DNA from: Vibrio pomeroyi
GTDB taxonomy: Bacteria > Pseudomonadota > Gammaproteobacteria > Enterobacterales > Vibrionaceae
Length of the DNA stretch: 64,000 nucleotides
Assembly (NCBI GenBank): GCA_041879425.1
Contig: CP090855.1
Coordinates: 248,001 to 312,000, forward strand
Reading direction: 5' to 3'
Under the pieces are notes generated by a model, which was not told the DNA's origin, searched no databases, and worked only from the letters and a program-made list of their open reading frames with translations. Position 1 is the stretch's first letter. Every line of letters starts with the position of its first letter. This document shows, one piece after another, positions 24,850 through 34,586 of this stretch. Position numbers and translations under genes: made by a program.

Positions 24850-26517
24850 CTAACCCGTCATTTCGTGTTCTGCGCTCTCATTCTCGCCTAGCTTGTTTAC
24901 ATCATCTTCCTTAACCAAGCTATATTGATCTTTAATCTGATCAGCGACTTTCTCAGCAATCATTATGGTTGGCGCATTGGTATTAGCCCCGACTAATGTC
25001 GGCATAACCGACGCATCAATGACTCTTAAGTTATTCAAACCATGGACTTTAAGATCTTTATCCACTACGGCTAAAGAATCACTACTAGGCCCCATTTTAC
25101 AGGTTCCCACAGGGTGGTACTGGGTATCTGAACGATTACGGATATCTTGTTCAATCGCCTTGTCATCATTGGCATCGACCGGATAAAAAGCATTACCACG
25201 TATATCATCGAACGCTTCGCTTTCTAGCATCTGATATTGCTTTTTCCACCCTTTTATCATGATTTCCATATCATCAGGATGGCTGAAAAACGCTGGGTCG
25301 ATCTTCGGTGGATCGTAAGGATCGGCGGTGTTGAGTGTCACGGTGCCATGGCTTTTTGGCCTAAGTAAAGTGACATGTGAGGTAAACCCATGACTGGTAT
25401 GAATTTTTCTCGCATGGTCATCGACTACTGCGACCACAAATACAAACTCTAAATCCGGCACAGCGATATGATCATCGGAACAAAGAAAACCGATTCCCTC
25501 TGCGAAGTTGCTGCTCATCTTGCCACGGCGTTCTTTGTGCCATAAAGGCAATGCTTTAGTCATTTCAGAGGCCATTTGCAGCGAGATACCAAAAGTTTCG
25601 CGCTTTTCACTGCACTTATATGAGTGAACTAAGTCGATATGATCTTGCAGGTTCTTACCCACTCCCGGTAACTCATGAACTTGCTCTATGCCATGAACCT
25701 TCAATTCATCTTTAGAACCAACGCCCGATAGCAACAGCAACTGAGGAGAGCCAAAAGCACCTGCAGACAAAATGACTTCCTTGTTGCATCGGATCTGATA
25801 ACGTTTGCCGCTCGATCCGTATTCAACCCCGACCGCTTTCTTATCCTCAAACAAGACTTTATGTGTGGTTGCTTTAGTGACCACAGTGAGGTTGGAACGC
25901 GATAGATTCGGTGTTAAATACGCCTTGGCCGCACTACATCGTTCACCATTCAGCTGAGTCACCTGCGTCGGCATGGCACCAAATTGAGCAGCACCGTTGA
26001 TGTCTTCATTGCGAGGAACACCTATCGACTCACACGCAGTTAAATAGCGTTCCAACATTGGGCTTGGCGACCTAAGATTCGCCACATTTAATGGACCACC
26101 TTGGCCATGGTACTCATCTTGGTGAACTTCGTTATTCTCTGCTTTTTTAAAGTAAGGCAGGCATGACTCATAGCCCCATCCTGCATTACCTAAACTTTCC
26201 CACGTGTCATAGTCATAACGATGTCCACGAGCATACATCATTGCATTGATAGAGCTAGAGCCGCCGAGTGTCTTACCCCTCGGTTGATAGCCCTTACGGC
26301 CATTTAAACCCGGCTGTTCAACGGTCTCGAACGCCCAGTTATTGAGTTTGGTTGGCATCATCGCCACAACACCCACTGGAGTATGGATAAAGGGGCTCGT
26401 GTCTTTGCCACCGGCTTCGAGCAAACAAACGGTCGTATTTGGATCTTCTGACAATCGAGAAGCCATCACGCACCCCGCAGAGCCACCTCCTACAATAATA
26501 AAGTCATAGTTATCCAT
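24850..26517 (-). CDS. GMC family oxidoreductase (alcohol/choline dehydrogenase type)
   Basis: An FAD-dependent enzyme of about 555 aa. The dinucleotide motif is DFIIVGGGSAGCVMA at the N-terminus; the GMC signatures are RGKTLGGSSSINAMMYARG and GAFGSPQLLLLSGVG; the catalytic His is in TQYHPVGTCKMG and the second residue near VGANTNAPTIMIAEK. The family includes BetA and the alcohol dehydrogenase AlkJ. BetB/BetI partners are absent and the upstream gene is an acyl-CoA synthetase, so oxidation of a longer alcohol is more likely than choline oxidation. I start at 26517, where the ATG overlaps the synthetase stop by 8 bases. Confidence 0.9.
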   Translation of the reverse strand: MDNYDFIIVGGGSAGCVMASRLSEDPNTTVCLLEAGGKDTSPFIHTPVGVVAMMPTKLNNWAFETVEQPGLNGRKGYQPRGKTLGGSSSINAMMYARGHRYDYDTWESLGNAGWGYESCLPYFKKAENNEVHQDEYHGQGGPLNVANLRSPSPMLERYLTACESIGVPRNEDINGAAQFGAMPTQVTQLNGERCSAAKAYLTPNLSRSNLTVVTKATTHKVLFEDKKAVGVEYGSSGKRYQIRCNKEVILSAGAFGSPQLLLLSGVGSKDELKVHGIEQVHELPGVGKNLQDHIDLVHSYKCSEKRETFGISLQMASEMTKALPLWHKERRGKMSSNFAEGIGFLCSDDHIAVPDLEFVFVVAVVDDHARKIHTSHGFTSHVTLLRPKSHGTVTLNTADPYDPPKIDPAFFSHPDDMEIMIKGWKKQYQMLESEAFDDIRGNAFYPVDANDDKAIEQDIRNRSDTQYHPVGTCKMGPSSDSLAVVDKDLKVHGLNNLRVIDASVMPTLVGANTNAPTIMIAEKVADQIKDQYSLVKEDDVNKLGENESAEHEMTG

Positions 26518-28117
26518 TGATTGCCTCCGCAACTTCTAAAGGGTGTAGCTCTCGCTTTAAGATTTTTCCTGTTGCCGTCATGGGTAACGCGCTACGAATG
26601 AATACTTTACGAGGGTATTTGTAATCGGCCAATTGTTCTCGACACCATGCCATTAACACTTTGCTGTCACATTGTGTATGCTCGTGTAGCACCACATGGG
26701 CATGAATCTCTTCCCCCAACTGATCATGATGTTCGCCAACCACAGCCACCATCTCGACATCCGGGTGACACATCAACACTTCTTCGATTTCTCTCGGATA
26801 AACGTTATAACCGCCTCGGATGATCATGTCTTTCACACGATCAACAATGAACAAGTTACCGTGCTCATCAACGCGTCCGATATCGCCTGTTAAAAACCAG
26901 CCATCTCTGATCGCTTCTGCCGTTGCTTCAGGTCGTTGATAGTAACCTTTCATAACACTTGGGCTCTTAATGCACACCTCGCCCAATTCTCCCATTGCGA
27001 CGGAGTTGCCTTGTACATCAGTAATCTTGATAAGGTGACCACACAGCGGCTGACCAACACTGCCCGAGAGGCGATCACCATCAATGTGATTGAAAGTCGC
27101 GACTGGCGCCGTTTCAGATAAGCCGTATCCTTCCAATACTGGTAATTCAAAGCGTGATTCAAACTGACGAATGACCTCAAGTGGCATCGAAGCACCACCA
27201 GACACCCCAAGCCTTAGGCTATGTTTAACCTGTTCAGACCGTTTGCTTGTTTGTTCTGAACTATCAGGAGACTCTTCTCCCGCCTTTAGCAGCGCAATAT
27301 ACATGGTGGGAACGCCAGCAAAGACACTCACTTTATGGCTAATGATCTGGTCAATCACCAGTGACGGCTCAAAACGTGGAATCAAGACCATGGTTGACCC
27401 CGTCAACACGCTCGCGTTCATCATTACTGTTTGGCCAAAACTGTGGAACAGAGGAAGCGTGGCCATCGTCGTGTCGCTGTATTCCAATCTCATAAGATAC
27501 TGTGACGACATCGCATTGGTTTGCATGTTGGTGTGTGAAAGCTCAGCGCCCTTTGGCTGACCTGTGGTACCCGAGGTATACAGAATTACCGCGGTATCAT
27601 CGCCATGACACGCTACAGACTCAAATGAATCCAAAGGTTGTGCCAGCCAATCTGCAATCGTTTCTTGATGATCATGGTTTTCTGAGAGCGTGGATGTTGC
27701 GCCGTTTAGTATTGGCATAGACACGAAATGTTCGCAGTTATCGGCCTGCGCAAAACCTTGTAATCCATAGCGCCCAATGGGTAGCTCTTCACTGCCCTCA
27801 AAGCATAAATAAGCTTTCGCGTCAGAGTCATTGAGGTGATAAGCGATCTCTCTGGCCTTAAACAACACGTTTAAAGGCACTACGACACAGCCTGCTTTTA
27901 GAATACCGTAATAAGCAATGGGGAAATAAGTCACATTGGGACACGACAACGCGACCTTGTCGCCCTTTTTTAACCCAAGTCGTTCTAAATTGGCAGCTAC
28001 CTTCCCAGCAAGTTGTTCCAACTGAGCGAAGCTGACTTCATCCGTGCCCATACGCAGAGCGGCTTTAGTTGGAAACAGCGAAGCGCTACGTTCCAAGTTA
28101 ACAGCAAGATTGTGCAT
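26510..28117 (-). CDS. Long- or medium-chain acyl-CoA synthetase
   Basis: An AMP-forming ligase that activates a carboxylic acid to its CoA thioester, 535 aa. P-loop motif ILYTSGTTGQPKGAELSH, motif GYGLSETAPV, GWFLTGDIG with the adenylate-binding Asp, VKDMIIRGGYNVYPREIE, and the catalytic Lys in MTATGKILKREL are all intact. I start at 28117 after AAGGAG at 7 bases; a longer frame to 28216 has no ribosome site. Coupled to the GMC dehydrogenase and divergent from an AraC-type regulator, it fits a pathway in which an alcohol is oxidised and the acid then fed to beta-oxidation. The chain length is not visible. Confidence 0.9.
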   Translation of the reverse strand: MHNLAVNLERSASLFPTKAALRMGTDEVSFAQLEQLAGKVAANLERLGLKKGDKVALSCPNVTYFPIAYYGILKAGCVVVPLNVLFKAREIAYHLNDSDAKAYLCFEGSEELPIGRYGLQGFAQADNCEHFVSMPILNGATSTLSENHDHQETIADWLAQPLDSFESVACHGDDTAVILYTSGTTGQPKGAELSHTNMQTNAMSSQYLMRLEYSDTTMATLPLFHSFGQTVMMNASVLTGSTMVLIPRFEPSLVIDQIISHKVSVFAGVPTMYIALLKAGEESPDSSEQTSKRSEQVKHSLRLGVSGGASMPLEVIRQFESRFELPVLEGYGLSETAPVATFNHIDGDRLSGSVGQPLCGHLIKITDVQGNSVAMGELGEVCIKSPSVMKGYYQRPEATAEAIRDGWFLTGDIGRVDEHGNLFIVDRVKDMIIRGGYNVYPREIEEVLMCHPDVEMVAVVGEHHDQLGEEIHAHVVLHEHTQCDSKVLMAWCREQLADYKYPRKVFIRSALPMTATGKILKRELHPLEVAEAING

Positions 28118-28487
28118 CCATGATCTCCTTATTTGGCTAGACCTAACGGTCACATTCACCTTAGACGTTTTAATCGTTGTAATAAGTGTTGTCTTTGTTG
28201 CTATCAGAGCCTGCACATTGGCGTGTCATGTAGGAAAAAGTCGTTATTGAGCAAAATGTTTGAGACGTTCCAATGTGCAACCCATCAAATTACAACATTT
28301 TGATAACATATCGAACAGGTTTCAAAAAGACAAAAACCGGTGATATTCGGACACAGCTCAATCAGACCTTGTAAAACCTTGAACACATCAAGCAAAAGTT
28401 TGAACAAGCTTAGGAAAGTGAGAACAAGCAACAGGCGTAAATGTTAAAAGTTCGGTTAAGATGACGATATTCAACAAGAGGCATCCT
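28118..28487. promoter_or_regulatory. Divergent control region with two interleaved inverted repeats
   Basis: Two perfect inverted repeats interlock: TGCACATTGG (28212-28221) with CCAATGTGCA (28270-28279), and CAAAATGTT (28252-28260) with AACATTTTG (28294-28302). These lie between the acyl-CoA synthetase and AraC-type genes and are candidate operators of that regulator. I see no additional gene. Confidence 0.5.
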
Positions 28488-29513
28488 ATGGAATACACCG
28501 CAGTCTACGAACCCGATATGCAAGCATTCGGCATTCTTGATCTTCAATTACTGCATCGATATATGTCACCTGCGCTTAATATCGAAGCGTTGTTGGAAGG
28601 CAGTAACATTGATGATCTTCAGCTCAACACGCCAGACACGCACATTACCTTGGCGCAAAAGTTGGCGGTGTTTAGCAATGCACTGGCGAACAGTGACGAA
28701 GGCGGTTTAGGGTTAAGAGTCGGCCAACAAGCACGGTTTAGCGACTTTGGTGTTTTGGGTTATGCGGTATTCAGTAGCGAAACGCTGTTAGATGCTTTGC
28801 TGATTGGGTTTAAATATCTCCAACTTGCCGGCCCGGTGTTGAGAAAAACCATGTTGGTAGAAGATAACGTTGGATACTTTAGAGCAGAACAGCTGATCGA
28901 CTTGGACTCTCTGCTGCCATTTTGTTGCGAATATTGGTTCGCGGCAATTCAAAGCCTGTGTGAAGAAGTCCTGCAACAGCCCTTTCCATCCCAAGTGATC
29001 CGCTTCCCTTATCCGAAACCAGAATACGGTGACCTCTATACCGAGATTTTCCGTTGCCCAGTTGAATTTAATAGTGATCGCCTCGAATGGCAGTTTGATG
29101 CAACCAGCTTGTACTCGCCTCTTCCTACGGCCAATACCATCACGTTACAGATGTGTCTTAAATCATGTGATGACATGTTGGCAAAAGTCAGTGCGTCCAC
29201 CAGCCTTAAAGAAAAGGTGTCGCAAATGTTGCTTGAGAGACCAGGAAGTTACCCATCGATAGAATCAATCTCTTCAGAACTGGGAATGTCTTCTCGTACA
29301 CTGCGTAGACACCTCAAAGCTGCCGACACCAGCTATCAGAAGATACTCGACCATGTTCGCTTTCATCTTTCCCGACACTACCTGTCTTCGACCAAAATGA
29401 GCATTGAGGAAATCTCTGAGCGTGTAGGGTTTTCAGATAGCGCGAACTTTCGTCATGCCTTTCGCAAATGGAGTGGAAACTCGCCACGCCAATACCGTAA
29501 AGAAGCGGTCTAA
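28488..29513 (+). CDS. AraC-family regulator with PF12625-type sensor domain
   Basis: A 341-aa regulator: an N-terminal ligand domain (~20-200, with GLRVGQQARFSDFGVLGYAV) of the Arabinose_bd/PF12625 kind, and a C-terminal AraC HTH pair (~250-341) ending VGFSDSANFRHAFRKWSGNSPRQYR. Related proteins (OruR, ArgR and regulators of alcohol/alkane use) respond to small metabolites. It is divergent from the acyl-CoA synthetase-GMC operon and is its probable activator. I start at 28488 with AAGAGG six bases upstream; an ATG at 28461 has no ribosome site. Confidence 0.9.
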   Translation: MEYTAVYEPDMQAFGILDLQLLHRYMSPALNIEALLEGSNIDDLQLNTPDTHITLAQKLAVFSNALANSDEGGLGLRVGQQARFSDFGVLGYAVFSSETLLDALLIGFKYLQLAGPVLRKTMLVEDNVGYFRAEQLIDLDSLLPFCCEYWFAAIQSLCEEVLQQPFPSQVIRFPYPKPEYGDLYTEIFRCPVEFNSDRLEWQFDATSLYSPLPTANTITLQMCLKSCDDMLAKVSASTSLKEKVSQMLLERPGSYPSIESISSELGMSSRTLRRHLKAADTSYQKILDHVRFHLSRHYLSSTKMSIEEISERVGFSDSANFRHAFRKWSGNSPRQYRKEAV

Positions 29514-29781
29514 CAGAAAATCACGCATTTAATTAAATTCTAGTCATCGTAATTAAATTGCTATCGCCTTCTCTATTAAACAACCGATGAACAAAGGTTT
29601 AACGGCTTTTTGACCACATAAAATCTCGTCAATTAACCAAATATCGCAACGGTATTTTAGTTCAGTTGGTCGATAAATTTCTTTTATCTTAACGACCATT
29701 TTTATTCGTTTTACCCAATTCAGTTTCTCCCCCATAGTCGCGGAAAATTCATCGTTTCTTTCACTATCGGAGGCTCCTGCA

Positions 29782-30933
29782 TTGGACAACATCCAACCAA
29801 CAACTCGCATAACCGTTCCAGTTATTGCACTGTCTTTCTACGCGATCGCTTCAGGCTACTTAATGAGCTCTTTGCCATTAATGCTTTCTGAATATGGCCT
29901 AGACAGTAATCTATCGAGTTGGTTGGCGAGTGCCTTTTATGCAGGTCTTCTAGCGGGTACGTTATTGATCGAGCGAGCGATTGCTCGTATTGGTCATAAA
30001 GACGCATTCGTAGTGGCACTGAGCGTATTCATTGCAACGATCCTTGTGTTGCCATTGATCCCACATCAAGCAGTATGGCTATTGGCTCGTTTTGTTGCTG
30101 GTGTTGCGGTAGCAGGCATCTTCGTAATCGTTGAATCATGGCTTATGAGCGGTGACGAATCACAACGTGCTAAACGCTTAGCTATTTACATGTGTTCTTT
30201 GTACGGCGGTTCTGCGGTTGGTCAGCTAGGTATTGGTTATCTAGGTATTACTGGTGGCGTACCTTTTATCGCGATGTTCACTCTGCTATTTGGTGCGATC
30301 ATTGTGTTGATGTACGGACAAGCGACACCACCACAGATTCACGATGCTCAGTCTCTGTCTCTAAAACAGGTCAGCAAATTGAGCCACAGCGCTTTAATTG
30401 GCTGCATTGTGTCTGGGCTTACACTGGGTGCAATCTACGGTTTAATGCCTGTAGAGCTTGCTCAACGTAACATTGCGCATGAAGACATTGGTGGTTTGAT
30501 GGCTTTAGTGATCATGGGTGGCATGGCTGTACAGCCGATGGTGACTTGGTTATCTCACCATGTAGGACAAGTGTTGTTAATGGCTTTGTTCTGCCTATTA
30601 GGTGTGGCAAGCATTGGCGTACTAACAATCAATCATGACTTCTACGTACTAGGCATGAGCTTGTTCGTATTAGGCATGGCGACATTTGCGCTATACCCAA
30701 TCGCGATTAACTTGGGTTGCCGAAACCTTGACCCAAGCTACTTGGTGTCAGTGACTCAGATCATGCTACTTTGCTACAGCATCGGTTCTGTTGCCGGACC
30801 AATCGTTGCAGACAGCTTTATGGATTCACAAGCAGGATTATTCACATACCTGTTCGCGTCTCTACTTGCTACAACGATCTACATGTTGATTGCTAGTCTA
30901 AAGCGCTCTCACCTACAGATTGCAGGCGAGTAA
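29782..30933 (+). CDS. MFS transporter, YcaD-like
   Basis: A 383-aa inner-membrane protein with twelve predicted helices. The start is a TTG eight bases after CGGAGG. The loop between helices 2 and 3 reads ERAIARIGHKDAF, the MFS loop motif, and FVIVESWLMSGDESQRAKRL is typical of the YcaD family, which is of similar length (about 382 aa in E. coli). No substrate is known for YcaD. It stands alone, with a terminator at 30967-31012. Confidence 0.88.
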   Translation: MDNIQPTTRITVPVIALSFYAIASGYLMSSLPLMLSEYGLDSNLSSWLASAFYAGLLAGTLLIERAIARIGHKDAFVVALSVFIATILVLPLIPHQAVWLLARFVAGVAVAGIFVIVESWLMSGDESQRAKRLAIYMCSLYGGSAVGQLGIGYLGITGGVPFIAMFTLLFGAIIVLMYGQATPPQIHDAQSLSLKQVSKLSHSALIGCIVSGLTLGAIYGLMPVELAQRNIAHEDIGGLMALVIMGGMAVQPMVTWLSHHVGQVLLMALFCLLGVASIGVLTINHDFYVLGMSLFVLGMATFALYPIAINLGCRNLDPSYLVSVTQIMLLCYSIGSVAGPIVADSFMDSQAGLFTYLFASLLATTIYMLIASLKRSHLQIAGE

Positions 30934-30966
30934 GCTCAAATAGACAGACACAAGAGACGTGTCATC

Positions 30967-31012
30967 AGGGCTCTGAGTTAAGACTTCATGTCTAAGCGAA
31001 GAGCCCTTTTTG
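30967..31012 (+). terminator. Terminator after MFS gene
   Basis: AGGGCTCT and AGAGCCCT pair, followed by five T. Confidence 0.82.
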
Positions 31013-31074
31013 TTTTATGCCAACGGTAAGAAAGATCGACAACAAATAACAATAACGTCTATTATTTTAGAAAG

Positions 31075-31410
31075 TTAAGGTTGAAATACGTAACCTTCAC
31101 CAGTGATGGTAATGATTAATCCATCTCCGAATAACGATCTTATTTCGGATATCGCAACAATCACAGATGAGTTGGTCACTTTCTCACTTTCCCAGCCAAT
31201 CTTCTTTAATTGACTAACACTGAACAATTCACCCCTATGTCGATTCATAAATAGAATGATCTTTCGGTATGCCAAAGGCATGGTAGCCAGTACGTAGCCG
31301 TTTTCTACGTTGCGAACAAGTTTGGTGTTGAGTTCAACAATTTTACCGTTTAATTCAAGTACTACGTTGTTTTCAGAATGGTTCGTTTCTATTACAGGAT
31401 AAGAGTCCAT
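31075..31410 (-). CDS. Stand-alone winged-helix (OmpR/ToxR-type) DNA-binding protein
   Basis: A 111-aa protein consisting of little more than a Trans_reg_C winged helix. The N-terminal strands (VVLELNGKIVELNTKLVRN) lead to the recognition helix (SVIVAISEIRSLF) and the C-terminal hairpin (GEGYVFQP). There is no receiver, membrane segment or effector domain. It resembles its neighbour at 31569-31916 throughout (LxRRxxNTKLVR..NG, SxxxLKxxGW, TxxSVxVAIxEIR, GYxxxP), so the two arose by duplication. Role unknown. Confidence 0.78.
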   Translation of the reverse strand: MDSYPVIETNHSENNVVLELNGKIVELNTKLVRNVENGYVLATMPLAYRKIILFMNRHRGELFSVSQLKKIGWESEKVTNSSVIVAISEIRSLFGDGLIITITGEGYVFQP

Positions 31411-31568
31411 TTTTATATCATTCCCTTACTATATAGCCAGCGACAATGTCAGATTTGTTCGTATTTATATAACGTCGCTTATATGTGGACGTTTTAGATT
31501 TGACGATAATCAATGGAATTCGTACGGTAAAGAGATTAAATTTTTATTATAAGAATATGAACAGAATA

Positions 31569-31916
31569 TCAACAGCAGGGTCTGGGCTCTAATAAATAGC
31601 CTTCATTCGGTATGGTATAGATACATTTACAGTCTATCATTCTGCGAATTTCATAAATGGCAACCAGCACGGAAGCGGATGTCACAGACTTACCAGGCCA
31701 CCCTACGCGCTTGAGAATATTCTTGCTGATGACCACGCCTTTGTTCTGGTAAAGATAGAAAAGTACCTTACGGTGTGGTTCAGATAATGTCCCGACGATT
31801 GACCCGTTGTCTTCCTTTCGGACCAATTTCGTTTTAGTATTCACTTCTCTCCTGTTAAGAACGATTACCCATTCAGAACTAAAGTCCGGCATGTCCGTTA
31901 TGTCTTGTGTCATCAC
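31569..31916 (-). CDS. Second stand-alone winged-helix DNA-binding protein
   Basis: A 115-aa single-domain protein of the OmpR/ToxR winged-helix type: VNTKTKLVRKEDNG, then EPHRKVLFYLYQNKGVVISKNILKRVGW, the recognition helix SASVLVAIYEIRRMI and terminal hairpin PNEGYLLEP. It ends in two cysteines (RPCC), which its neighbour lacks. The genes are in tandem with 158 bases between them. AGAGG precedes the ATG. Function is not known; they may act as small coregulators or form a heterodimer. Confidence 0.78.
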   Translation of the reverse strand: MMTQDITDMPDFSSEWVIVLNRREVNTKTKLVRKEDNGSIVGTLSEPHRKVLFYLYQNKGVVISKNILKRVGWPGKSVTSASVLVAIYEIRRMIDCKCIYTIPNEGYLLEPRPCC

Positions 31917-32143
31917 TTACCTCTTATTTTGTGAATCAGCCATACCGATTTGCATAGGCATGACCATAAAAGTAAGAGAAAAGTACATAACCCCGATCGT
32001 TAACAATACAGTAAATCTACTGCATTCTTCAGTTATCAGACATCGTAAATGAACACTGTTTTATATTGGCTTTTCAGTTAAATTTCGTCCAAATATCAGA
32101 CATATTCCAAACGGCCTTTTACTTTGATTTTCAGATCAATAAG

Positions 32144-33037
32144 TTAGCGTGTCAGGCGGTGACTTTTACGATATTGGCTCGGAGATAATCCAAAATGCTT
32201 CTTAAACCGATGTGAGAAATTATATGGGTCTTTATAACCCAGACGATTGGCTATCATCGACACCGACCAATCTTGTTGCTTCAACAAACTGGTCGCTTTA
32301 TCCATTCTCAACTGAATCAATTTGCTGCGCGGAGAAACATTAAACAGCGACTTCGTGACTCGATTTAATTGCTCTTCACTGATAAACACACGCTCAGCCA
32401 TGCCTGCTACTGTCCAGGCTAAATGCAAACTGCTTTCGATCTCGTTATATAACGCCTGAACACGTGCCGTGGTACTGGTCGATTTAGGCTCAAACCCTGT
32501 TAACGTGCGAATGATTTCGCTCATCAGTAGCTTTCTGTAACTTGCCCTGCCACCAATTTCAAAGTGAACCAAGTTCATTAGTGACCAGATTTGTTCGCAC
32601 TCGCCGAAAGGGACAATACTCTGACCCAAGCTCGCAATATGTTGCCACTGCGGGGTATCAGGCGTCAGCATCCACGCCATTTTCCAATAGTTGTATTGAG
32701 GATCGAGTTCAAAGCGAAATGGGGTTCCAGCAGGAAGAACCACCAGCGTGTATGGCGTAATCGCTTGTACTGAGGTTGCGGTGGTTAGGATTCCGCCCCC
32801 TTCTTGTGTAAAAATCAACGTATGAACATTTACAGATTCGCGTTCCACCCAATACTCGTCATGCAGCTTTGCCATTCCCCCCATGTAAACACCGCAGCTT
32901 CTCATTTCCGGGATATCTTCAACGGTCAAAAAACGTTCTTTACATTGTTCTGCAAGAAACACGTCATCTTGCCACGTTGATTTCGGTTTCATGCTATCAA
33001 TGACGGATTTGCACAGGTTTTGTTGTTTTTTAAACAT
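32144..33037 (-). CDS. AraC-family regulator of adjacent MATE gene
   Basis: A 297-aa protein with an N-terminal cupin-like sensor (~60-130: HTLIFTQEGGGILTTATS, VVLPAGTPFRFEL) and a C-terminal AraC HTH pair (~205-297) ending NRLGYKDPYNFSHRFKKHFG. It is divergent from the MATE gene with only 50 bases between starts, so it probably controls that pump and itself. Its HTH domain aligns without gaps with the remnant at 14102-14371, including the shared DWS(V/I) stretch, so these were once a second regulator-pump pair. Confidence 0.88.
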   Translation of the reverse strand: MFKKQQNLCKSVIDSMKPKSTWQDDVFLAEQCKERFLTVEDIPEMRSCGVYMGGMAKLHDEYWVERESVNVHTLIFTQEGGGILTTATSVQAITPYTLVVLPAGTPFRFELDPQYNYWKMAWMLTPDTPQWQHIASLGQSIVPFGECEQIWSLMNLVHFEIGGRASYRKLLMSEIIRTLTGFEPKSTSTTARVQALYNEIESSLHLAWTVAGMAERVFISEEQLNRVTKSLFNVSPRSKLIQLRMDKATSLLKQQDWSVSMIANRLGYKDPYNFSHRFKKHFGLSPSQYRKSHRLTR

Positions 33038-33087
33038 GTTGTTACTTCACTCAAATCACTATAGTTCAGCCATAAATCGGAGAGCTT

Positions 33088-34485
33088 ATGACAACTAACA
33101 TCAACCCTAACTCATCTATGAATAACAAGCCAGAGAGCATCTTACCTCGTATCGTTAAACTTGGTTTGCCTGTTGCTTTGCAAAGTGCGCTGGTTGCTAT
33201 TCTTGCCCTTGCTGACGTCTTAATGGTCAGCGATTTTGGTATGGAAGCAGCTGCCGCTGTGGGAATTGCATCAAAATGGCACTTCGTTGCTATTATGATT
33301 ATGGCAGGGTTGGCCTCAGCAAACGGAACATTAGTCGCTCAATATTGGGGAAAGAACGACCGTAAAAGCGCGCGCACAGTATCGTCTATCGCGATGGTAT
33401 TTGGCTTAAAAGTTCTGCTACCTGTGACAGCAATCATCACTCTTGGTTCTCAGTTTTTAATGATGTTGCAGACCAGCGATCAAACCGTGATTGAACTTGG
33501 CGCGACTTACCTTTGGTATGGATTCCCTGTCCTTCTGCTGACTCACATTGTGGTCGTGGTAGAAGCAAGTATGCGCTCATCAGGTGACACCGTAACTCCG
33601 TTATTGCTTGGTGCGGTGACGATTGCCCTCAACATCGCACTTAACTTCGTACTCATTAAAGGTGCCTTCGGTATTCCAGCTATGGGCGTTGCAGGTGCGG
33701 CATTGGCAACCACTTTAGCGCGCTTGATTCAAGTGGGTTTGATGTATGGCTACATGCGTATGCGTAACCACTGGTTATTAACCGCGCCGAGTTCACCACA
33801 TCGTCCGTCGCTTTGGTTGTCTTACCGTCGTATTGCTCTACCACTGACTATGAATGCCGTTTTATGGGCAATGGGTACCATGGCGTACCAAATGATCTTT
33901 GGCCATATGGGCACAACGGAGCTCGCAGTATTCTCAATGCTCGCGCCTTTTGAGTCGCTGTGTTACTCGATATTCTTTGGTATTTCTGTAGCGTGTTCAG
34001 TGTTGCTTGGTCACTCACTTGGTCGTGATGAGTTTGATGACGCTATGAACATGGGTCTGACGTTCATTAAAGCCGTGGTTGGTTTTGGTGCGGTTGTAGG
34101 CTTACTATTATTTATAGGTAAAGAGCATGTTATATCATGGCTAAACCTGACCACAGACGCTTTATACCCGCTCGCTTCCCCTGCAATGATGATCATGTGC
34201 TTTGCTGTCGTGATTCGTATGCTCAACATGGTGATCATTAACGGTATTATTCGTGCTGGTGGTGATAACGCTTTCTGCCTTCGTATGGATTTCATCGCGA
34301 TGTGGATGGTGGGCATTCCAGTATGTGTTTATGGCGCGTTTGTCGCTGGATGGGACTTTAAATACATCTACGGCCTGATGTTGGTAGAAGAAGTGGTGAA
34401 ACTGGCCATCTGTTCACACCGTTACTTGAGCAGACGCTGGATCAACAACCTAACGGTGACCTACGAAGAACCACAAGCGGCTTAA
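33088..34485 (+). CDS. MATE family efflux transporter, intact regulator pair
   Basis: A 465-aa, twelve-helix cation-coupled exporter. Helix 1 reads GLPVALQSALVAILALADVLMV and the second-half counterpart IALPLTMNAVLWAMGTMAYQ; it ends RRWINNLTVTYEEP. It is a paralogue of 14605-15990. CGGAGAG precedes the ATG. Likely exports a toxic or signalling compound sensed by the divergent AraC protein; the substrate is unknown. Confidence 0.92.
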   Translation: MTTNINPNSSMNNKPESILPRIVKLGLPVALQSALVAILALADVLMVSDFGMEAAAAVGIASKWHFVAIMIMAGLASANGTLVAQYWGKNDRKSARTVSSIAMVFGLKVLLPVTAIITLGSQFLMMLQTSDQTVIELGATYLWYGFPVLLLTHIVVVVEASMRSSGDTVTPLLLGAVTIALNIALNFVLIKGAFGIPAMGVAGAALATTLARLIQVGLMYGYMRMRNHWLLTAPSSPHRPSLWLSYRRIALPLTMNAVLWAMGTMAYQMIFGHMGTTELAVFSMLAPFESLCYSIFFGISVACSVLLGHSLGRDEFDDAMNMGLTFIKAVVGFGAVVGLLLFIGKEHVISWLNLTTDALYPLASPAMMIMCFAVVIRMLNMVIINGIIRAGGDNAFCLRMDFIAMWMVGIPVCVYGAFVAGWDFKYIYGLMLVEEVVKLAICSHRYLSRRWINNLTVTYEEPQAA

Positions 34486-34527
34486 CCTCATCAAGCTAGC
34501 TGCCCTCTGAACAAGAAGATAAAAAAC

Positions 34528-34556
34528 AAAAAGGTCTGAGAGATCAGACCTTTTTC
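34528..34556. terminator. Bidirectional terminator after MATE gene
   Basis: AAAGGTCTGA pairs with TCAGACCTTT around four bases, with A and T runs on the two sides. Confidence 0.88.
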
Positions 34557-34586
34557 GTTTCTTTAGAACTTACTTTAAAGCGCAAG

